A DNA stretch of 11,754 bases from an uncultured Alphaproteobacteria bacterium (GTDB lineage Bacteria; Pseudomonadota; Alphaproteobacteria; Rs-D84): assembly GCA_937901165.1 (NCBI GenBank), contig CALCGS010000021.1:1-11754 (forward strand), written 5' to 3'. Made by a program: the position numbers and the translations under genes. Every line of letters begins with the position of its first letter. Position 1 is the first letter of the stretch. The notes beneath the pieces are model-generated. The model did not search any database and was not told the DNA's origin. It worked only from the letters and a program-made list of their open reading frames with translations. Below are positions 6,634-11,754 of this stretch, one piece after another.

Positions 6634-7140
6634 ATGAAACGTGCAGTAATTATTGTAGGTGGATGTTTTTTTTTCGTATTATCGATGTTTGTGTATAATG
6701 ATTGGCGACAGATGAGAAAATGCTCAGATTGCTCGTATGACATAGGGTTTGAACAGCTGGTAAATTCTGATATACACGGAACGGAGAGAGGATTTATCAA
6801 CCTAGATGAAAATAAGCACAATGAAACAATGTTTGGTTTAATGGAAAAAGGGACTTGGGGCACACGGTTTGATTATGGTAATATAAAAGGGCGTGCGCTA
6901 TGTAGTTCGACCGGTCAAGGTTTTTTTGGTTATCATGGAAGGACAGGTAATCCAGATGAGAATAGTGTTGGTCCAAATTGTTGGTGTAAAATGATGGAAC
7001 CCGCTGTATCACGTTGGGTGTTTTTGTTTACTACAGAGAGAGCTGATGATTGTATTGTTAATTGTGCAAGAGAGTGTAGCGAAGATGCTAAAGATGGCGC
7101 GTTATTTCGCAGTCGTTTGTTTAGGACTGTTAAAAATTGA
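6634..7140 (+). CDS. Exported cysteine-rich protein of unknown function with a CWCKM motif
   Basis: The 168-residue product has an N-terminal hydrophobic segment (about 4-21) after MKR, so it is an exported signal-anchored or secreted protein; no lipobox is evident. The rest is soluble, with C30-x2-C33 just after the membrane segment. A compact C-terminal motif follows: C116-W-C-K-M, then R-W-V-F (127-130), then D139-C140-x3-C144-A-x2-C148. The even spacing of cysteines suggests disulfides outside the cell, plausibly made by the neighbouring DsbA-like protein. I do not recognise a named family. From memory, similar CWCK...WVF...DC...CA..C tails recur in proteins of uncultured gut alphaproteobacteria. 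Codon use looks more mixed than in ppdK. The gene has its own promoter; no clear terminator is seen before the convergent polA. Confidence 0.8.
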   Translation: MKRAVIIVGGCFFFVLSMFVYNDWRQMRKCSDCSYDIGFEQLVNSDIHGTERGFINLDENKHNETMFGLMEKGTWGTRFDYGNIKGRALCSSTGQGFFGYHGRTGNPDENSVGPNCWCKMMEPAVSRWVFLFTTERADDCIVNCARECSEDAKDGALFRSRLFRTVKN

Positions 7141-7181
7141 TGCGGCAAACGAAATATTTTGATGTGTTTGTGTATTAATTT

Positions 7182-9953
7182 TTACTTTCCCCATTTTGTG
7201 CTGATTGTATATTCTGCAATCAAAGGTACAGATAAAGACGATATGTTTTCCATTTCAAATTTTATTTGTTTTGCAAATTCTGTGGCCATATTTTCATTAC
7301 ATTCGAATATGATTTCATCGTGAACCTGCATAATTATTTTTATGTTTTGTGAATTTGGTTTTATTATTTTGTTGTATATCTGTATCAAAGCATATCGCAT
7401 TAAGTCAGCCTCGAATCCTTGAATTGGGGCGTTTATTGCCGCACGCAATGCATAAGAACGACCGCGTGGATTTGATATTTCTGGTAATTCTATTCTGCGT
7501 CCCCATGGGGTTAATACATATTTGTGTTCTGTTGCAAATTTTTTTATATCATCTATGTATTGTTTTACTTCTGGTAATTCAGACATATAAGAATTTATTA
7601 TTTCTTGTGCTTGTTGTCTGGATGTGTTTAATTGCGATGACAGCCCAAAAGATGAAACACCATATATTATTGAAAAGTTTACAGTTTTTGCGGCACGTCT
7701 TAAATCTTTGGGAACAGGTTTGTTATCAGGAATATTAAATATCTTTCTGGCGGTTTGTTCATGAATGTCCAGACCAGATAAAAATGTTTCTTTAAATAAA
7801 GATACATTTGCAACATCGGCAAGTAGTCGAAGTTGTATTTGTGAATAATCAACAGATATTAACGTTTTCCCAGTTGGAGCAATAAAGCATTTCCTTATTT
7901 CTTCACCCAGTTCCGTTTTGATAGGAATGTTTTGTAAATTGGGTTCACGACTGGATAGGCGACCTGTATTTGTGCTGGTTTGTAAATATGTTGTATGAAT
8001 CCTGCCATCGTGTTCGATTTGTTTGGGTAACGAATCGGTATATGTTCCAGATAATTTTGCAATAGAACGCCAATTTAATATTTTTTCAATTATTGGATGC
8101 TCGTCTATCAGGTCGTTTAAAGAATCTGCATCAGTTGAACGTTTTTTATTTGCTTTTAATCCAAGTGTATCGAATAAAACCACACCAAGTTGTTTAGGAC
8201 TAGCGATGTTAAATTCTGTCCCGGCGAGTGTCCATATTTCAGATTGTATTGTATCGAGTTGTTTGTGAAATATATCGGATAATTGACTTAATCCAGATTG
8301 ATTTACCAATACACCGTTTCTTTCCATTTCTGTTAAAATTGGAAGTAGCGGTCTATCACATTTTTCATATAAATCACATAGTTTTTTATTTGATTCTAGT
8401 TCAGGACGCATGATGTTATATAGTGCAAAACATATTATAGAATCTTCGGCGGCATATGGCGTTGCGATATGTATGTCAAGATTATCAAAATGTCTATCTT
8501 GGTCTTTGATGTCCGTGGCAAAAAGAGATGCAAAACTAATGTTTGTGTGTTTTAAGTATTTTTGTGCCAATTCGTCAAGCCCATGTCCGTGTAGCGTACC
8601 ATGTAATATATATGATAATAACATTGTATCGTCGATTGGTGTTATTTCATTTATATCCCATCCTTCGTTAGCGAATATATGTAAATCGTATTTTAAGTTA
8701 TGACCAATTTTTATTATTTTATTATTTGTGAAATAAGGCCATAATTTTTTATAAACTGTATTTATATCAAGTTGTTTGATTGTTGGGGTTTCTGGTGTTT
8801 CAAATAAACTTTGCGAATTTTGTTTATGTCGCAATGGAATATAGCATCCATGATTTTCATCATATGCCAAAGATATTCCAACCATTTTTGATGTTATTTG
8901 ATTTAATCCGGTTGTTTCCGTATCAAAAGCAAGTACAGATTTTATATTAGATAAAAATTTATCCAATTCTGATTCTGTTGTAATTGTTTGGTATTCTATT
9001 TTTAATTCTGGTTGTTTTATGTCACTGACAATATCGATTGGACATTCGGAACCAGGATATTCAAATTGTTTTTGTGGGTGCATTCCAGCATATTTTTCAG
9101 GTGGAAAAAGTTTTTTTATTTTATCCGATAATGATGGACTTTCCAGTTCTTGATTTACATATTTTATTGCGGATTCTGTGTCAAATATAAAAGGTGTGAT
9201 TTCAAGACCAGGTAAATCAACATCTGTTTTTAATGTGACCAATTTTTTTGAAATATATGCCATATCTTTGTTGGAAATTAAAAGATTTTTTATCCGTTCG
9301 TTTTTTACATCAGATATGTTTTGATACAGGTTATCAAGGTTGCCGAATTGATTTATCAGTTCGGATGCCTTTTTGGGCCCGATTCCAGGAACACCGGGTA
9401 CATTATCGGTGGAATCACCCATCAAAGATTGAACATCAATTACCTGTTCTGGTAAAACACCAAATTTTTCCAATACTTGTTCGCGTCTGATTTCGCGTTG
9501 TTTCATACCGTCATACAGGTAGACACAGTTTGATACCAATTGCATTAAGTCTTTATCACTGGTTATAATTCGTGTCGCGTCATTGGTTGTGCAAAATTTT
9601 GTTGCAATTGTTGCGATTACATCGTCGGCTTCGACCCCAGGAATACATAATACAGGTATTCCAAAAGATGACATCGCGGTTCGTACCATACCAGATTGAG
9701 TTATTAAATCTTGGGGTGTGTCACTGCGATTCATTTTATATTCTGGGTAAATATCTTGTCGAAATGTTTTTCTTGATGCGTCAAACACGCATACAAAAGA
9801 ATCAGATGTTTTTGCACCAGATAATATCGGTAAAATCATATTTATAAACCCATACACGGCACCTGTGGGAATGCCATCGTGTCTGGTTAAATGTGAATGA
9901 ACACCGTAATAAGCCCTGAATAATAAAGAATTGCCATCAATTAATGTAATCAT
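7182..9953 (-). CDS. polA: DNA polymerase I with both exonuclease domains
   Basis: The 923-residue protein is full length. The 5'-3' flap nuclease domain (about 1-290) has LIDGNSLLFRAYYG with D6, GVEADDVIATIA, TSDKDLMQLV and the helix-hairpin-helix GVPGIGPKKASELI. The 3'-5' exonuclease (about 325-515) keeps D344-T-E346 in AFDTETTGL, GHNLKYDLH and YAAED, so proofreading looks intact. The polymerase domain has motif A DYSQIQLR (D702), motif B RRAAKTVNFSIIYG (K756, F760, Y764) and motif C QVHDE (D879). Motif A has Gln707 where E. coli Pol I has Glu710, the sugar steric gate. The enzyme removes RNA primers and fills gaps. The ATG lies one base after the barrel-gene stop with no Shine-Dalgarno, so translation is probably coupled. 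Confidence 0.98.
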   Translation of the reverse strand: MITLIDGNSLLFRAYYGVHSHLTRHDGIPTGAVYGFINMILPILSGAKTSDSFVCVFDASRKTFRQDIYPEYKMNRSDTPQDLITQSGMVRTAMSSFGIPVLCIPGVEADDVIATIATKFCTTNDATRIITSDKDLMQLVSNCVYLYDGMKQREIRREQVLEKFGVLPEQVIDVQSLMGDSTDNVPGVPGIGPKKASELINQFGNLDNLYQNISDVKNERIKNLLISNKDMAYISKKLVTLKTDVDLPGLEITPFIFDTESAIKYVNQELESPSLSDKIKKLFPPEKYAGMHPQKQFEYPGSECPIDIVSDIKQPELKIEYQTITTESELDKFLSNIKSVLAFDTETTGLNQITSKMVGISLAYDENHGCYIPLRHKQNSQSLFETPETPTIKQLDINTVYKKLWPYFTNNKIIKIGHNLKYDLHIFANEGWDINEITPIDDTMLLSYILHGTLHGHGLDELAQKYLKHTNISFASLFATDIKDQDRHFDNLDIHIATPYAAEDSIICFALYNIMRPELESNKKLCDLYEKCDRPLLPILTEMERNGVLVNQSGLSQLSDIFHKQLDTIQSEIWTLAGTEFNIASPKQLGVVLFDTLGLKANKKRSTDADSLNDLIDEHPIIEKILNWRSIAKLSGTYTDSLPKQIEHDGRIHTTYLQTSTNTGRLSSREPNLQNIPIKTELGEEIRKCFIAPTGKTLISVDYSQIQLRLLADVANVSLFKETFLSGLDIHEQTARKIFNIPDNKPVPKDLRRAAKTVNFSIIYGVSSFGLSSQLNTSRQQAQEIINSYMSELPEVKQYIDDIKKFATEHKYVLTPWGRRIELPEISNPRGRSYALRAAINAPIQGFEADLMRYALIQIYNKIIKPNSQNIKIIMQVHDEIIFECNENMATEFAKQIKFEMENISSLSVPLIAEYTISTKWGK

Positions 9954-9954
9954 T

Positions 9955-10479
9955 TTAGAAAATATAACGTGCCTTTATTCGCGTGTCATAATTAAAGAAA
10001 TCCATAGAATTATATATGTTTGGTGTATATAATCCATGTAATTCAACATCGATTTTAATCGGTAAAATTATTGTATCAAATGTTAGACCCAGCATACCCT
10101 GATATCCAGTTGTTCTGTTTATTTTTTGCATGTTTATATCGCCATCAAATATTTTACCAATCCCAACCCCAATATATGGTTTAATAATTGTAAAGTTTGG
10201 TTTTATGTAAGCATTTAACATAGCTTGGTCTGTTTTAATTTTTTTTGCAAGATGATTATATTCAGCCTCGATTCTTAAAAAAGCAATATCAATTCCAGCA
10301 ACACCACCAAAAGACATTGTTGGTGCATAGGTTTCTGTGTGGTGGGATTCAAGTGTTGTTGAACCACCAATGCCGTAAATTCCACCGATGTAAATATCAA
10401 AAATTGGGTTCGCAAACGAATTTTGACAAAACAATGTGCCTATTATGGACAATAGAATAAATTTATATTTTTTTATCAT
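9955..10479 (-). CDS. Small outer-membrane beta-barrel protein
   Basis: The 174-residue product has a signal peptide (MIKKYKFILLSIIGTLF..., likely cut after NSFA at about residue 24). A mature chain of alternating amphipathic strands follows: FDIYIGGIYGIGG, SFGGVAGIDIAFLRIEAEYNH, KPYIGVGIGKIF, GYQGMLGLTFD. It ends in RYIF with a terminal Phe, the usual recognition end for barrel insertion by BAM. Size suggests an eight-stranded barrel of the OmpA/OmpW/surface-antigen type; the exact family is not recognised. AAGGAG in the divergent gap precedes the ATG. It is the first gene of a two-gene unit with polA, one base apart, which is an unusual pairing. Confidence 0.82.
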   Translation of the reverse strand: MIKKYKFILLSIIGTLFCQNSFANPIFDIYIGGIYGIGGSTTLESHHTETYAPTMSFGGVAGIDIAFLRIEAEYNHLAKKIKTDQAMLNAYIKPNFTIIKPYIGVGIGKIFDGDINMQKINRTTGYQGMLGLTFDTIILPIKIDVELHGLYTPNIYNSMDFFNYDTRIKARYIF

Positions 10480-10493
10480 TTTTTCTCCTTTAT

Positions 10494-10508
10494 TATGATA
10501 TTATCATA
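10494..10508. repeat. Perfect 15-bp palindrome between divergent promoters
   Basis: TATGATA (10494-10500), a central T, and TATCATA (10502-10508) form an exact inverted repeat. It presents TATGAT as a -10-like hexamer on both strands within the 46-bp gap between the barrel gene and pth. It may be a shared promoter core or an operator; a loop of one base makes an RNA hairpin unlikely. Confidence 0.6.
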
Positions 10509-10531
10509 TAAAAAGAGGTATTGGTATGCAA
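10503..10531 (-). promoter_or_regulatory. Promoter of the barrel gene-polA unit
   Basis: Read on the minus strand: TTGCAT (10531-10526, preceded by C), a 17-bp spacer and TATGAT (10508-10503). Start is expected near 10496, before the AAGGAG. The -35 hexamer is the complement of the pth start codon and next three bases, so the two genes share these bases. Confidence 0.55.
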
Positions 10532-11047
10532 GAAAATAAACCTATTTTAATTGTTGGATTGGGAAATCCTGGGGAAAATTATAAAATTACCAGACATAAT
10601 ATTGGTTTTATTACTGTTGATTTTTTTGCAGGTGAAAACGCAAATTGGAAAAATGAAAAAGATGCTTTGACAACGCGTTGTGAAATTGATGGGCATAAGG
10701 TTATATTTGTAAAACCACAAACTTTTATGAACGATAGTGGACGTGCGGTTGGGGCATTGATGAATTTTTATAAATTGCCGTTGGAAAATTTGATTGTTGT
10801 TCATGATGATATGGATTTAGATATTGGAAAAATAAAATCAAAAATTGGTGGCAGCAGTGCAGGGCACAATGGAATAAAATCTATTGATAATGCTGTCGGG
10901 GCGGATTATAAACGCATAAGAATTGGTATTGGTCATCCCAGAAATTTAGGATTAAATATAAATCCGGCGGATTGGGTGTTGGGGAAATTTACAGACGAAC
11001 AATTACAAATTATTTTGCAACAAATTAAAAGTTTAAAATTATTTTAA
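10526..11047 (+). CDS. pth: Peptidyl-tRNA hydrolase
   Basis: Pth cleaves peptidyl-tRNA released from stalled ribosomes, recycling tRNA in the cytosol. The 173-residue product has LIVGLGNPGENYKITRHNIGF with catalytic H24. It also has TFMNDSG (N69), VVHDDMDL (D94/D95) and GGSSAGHNGIKSI (N115), so all key residues are present. It is a little shorter than the usual 185-195, with the loss at the C-terminal helix. The start follows AGAGG (10514-10518). It is divergent from the barrel gene-polA unit and ends tail-to-tail with the cysteine-rich gene, overlapping it by four bases. The common partners rplY and ychF are not adjacent. Its own promoter is not clear; TATGAT at 10494-10499 is the best -10. 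Confidence 0.97.
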   Translation: MQENKPILIVGLGNPGENYKITRHNIGFITVDFFAGENANWKNEKDALTTRCEIDGHKVIFVKPQTFMNDSGRAVGALMNFYKLPLENLIVVHDDMDLDIGKIKSKIGGSSAGHNGIKSIDNAVGADYKRIRIGIGHPRNLGLNINPADWVLGKFTDEQLQIILQQIKSLKLF

Positions 11048-11754
11048 TTTTGCTGTGAAGACTGTTGGTCCTGGGTAAACGTTATATTATACTTAGAACC
11101 ATAATCTCTCTTTGTAGAATTGAAAGTATTTCCATTGTATGTTGTGCTACTATTAAAATAGCAAGCAGTTGCATTTTCAAGGTTTTGAGAAGTACCATTT
11201 AGTATAATTTCGTTGGTGTCATCGCTTGTCATACCTGTTGGACAAGGTTCACAAGCAGTATATGTGGCTTGATAATAACCTGGATTACATTTCATTTTAT
11301 AATAATTATCGTTATTTTTTGTGCATGTAGCATTATTACAAGGATAACATGTATCGTTATATTTGAAATACCCATTTATACAACCTGTTATTATTGAACC
11401 ATCACAGGTGCTATATGATGGACAGTTCATACATCTGTTTAATTGTTTAAAAAAGTATTGAGTGGTATCCTCACATCTACAACTATCGCCATCTTGGCTT
11501 GTTGCATTATCGGGACATGCGATACAAGTGTTTTCTGATTTATAATAATTGTCATTACATGTGAATATGTTGTTGGAACATGTTGCATTTTCTGGACAGT
11601 TCTGGCATTCGCCATTATATTCAAAACCGTTTTGACAATCCTGTGTTTCATCAGCATAACCATATTCGATTGACAACATGATTGTAATGATTGTTTGTAA
11701 TAAAAATTTAATTGCTTTTGCTGTTGGTGGTATGATATTTTTTGAAAGTTTATT
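11044..11754 (-). CDS. Secreted protein of repeated cysteine modules, 5' end beyond the window
   Basis: The frame stays open from TAA (11044-11046) to the right edge, so at least 236 codons are present and the start lies outside. An in-frame ATG at 11679 falls inside the hydrophobic core of a signal peptide (KFLLQTIITIMLSIEYGYA, likely cut before DETQDC), so it is not the true start. The mature part has 20 cysteines in about five degenerate modules of the form C-x3-Y/F-x4-10-C-x2-C-P-x2-A/S-T-C, rich in Asn, Thr and Tyr. A Cys-poor, Asn/Ser/Thr-rich tail ends in QQSSQQN. The layout recalls EGF- or GCC2/GCC3-like extracellular repeats, but I cannot assign a family. It is likely a disulfide-rich surface or secreted protein. 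Confidence 0.85.
   Translation of the reverse strand, partial: NKLSKNIIPPTAKAIKFLLQTIITIMLSIEYGYADETQDCQNGFEYNGECQNCPENATCSNNIFTCNDNYYKSENTCIACPDNATSQDGDSCRCEDTTQYFFKQLNRCMNCPSYSTCDGSIITGCINGYFKYNDTCYPCNNATCTKNNDNYYKMKCNPGYYQATYTACEPCPTGMTSDDTNEIILNGTSQNLENATACYFNSSTTYNGNTFNSTKRDYGSKYNITFTQDQQSSQQN

Noticed and set aside
7146..7170. Inverted repeat CAAAC ... GTTTG between the CWCKM gene and polA as a terminator
   Set aside because: The stem is only five bases with a 15-base loop and no T-run follows on either strand.
7349..9847. Several plus-strand open frames of 60-130 codons opposite polA
   Set aside because: They are antisense to a fully conserved polA, have no recognisable domains and no ribosome-binding sites.
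11677..11679. ATG at 11679 as the start of the cysteine-rich protein
   Set aside because: It splits a signal peptide; the frame continues open and hydrophobic upstream to the window edge.

Overview
The window is AT-rich chromosomal DNA that reads as an alphaproteobacterium. PpdK, PolA and bL9 all have the alphaproteobacterial look, including a bL9 with a long acidic C-terminal tail. Two exported cysteine-rich proteins (6634-7140 and 11044-right edge) resemble, from memory only, proteins of uncultured AT-rich gut alphaproteobacteria (RF32-like). That placement is inference. I see no transposase, integrase, CRISPR array, tRNA or rRNA. The longest gene-free stretches are the first 171 bases and 2784-2933; both hold promoter or leader elements.

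Left region (1-1395): a probable gene tail and terminator, then a promoter, a structured leader resembling the S6:S18 autoregulatory motif, and the ribosomal operon rpsF-rpsR-rplI, closed by a strong terminator. A 39-codon gene with its own terminator follows (1469-1621). Next comes recO, whose promoter sits so close to its ATG that the mRNA is probably leaderless. recO ends tail-to-tail on a small VIT/CCC1-type membrane transporter gene (minus strand).

Centre (2784-7140): three separately transcribed plus-strand genes: ppdK (pyruvate, phosphate dikinase), a membrane-anchored DsbA-like thiol oxidoreductase, and a short exported protein with a CWCKM motif. The first two end in clear hairpin terminators.

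Right region (7141-11754): a minus-strand pair, a small outer-membrane beta-barrel gene followed one base later by full-length polA. It is transcribed divergently from pth (peptidyl-tRNA hydrolase) across a 46-bp gap with a perfect 15-bp palindrome. pth ends tail-to-tail on a minus-strand gene for a secreted protein of repeated cysteine modules, which runs off the right edge.

Most genes are housekeeping (translation, DNA repair and replication, central carbon metabolism). The accessory theme is the cell envelope: a periplasmic disulfide oxidoreductase alongside two exported cysteine-rich proteins and a barrel protein. The best leads are the cysteine-rich proteins, a Glu-to-Gln change at the PolA steric-gate position, the small gene before recO, the leaderless recO, and a recurring CTTGC -35 element. 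I did not find a multi-gene undescribed system.
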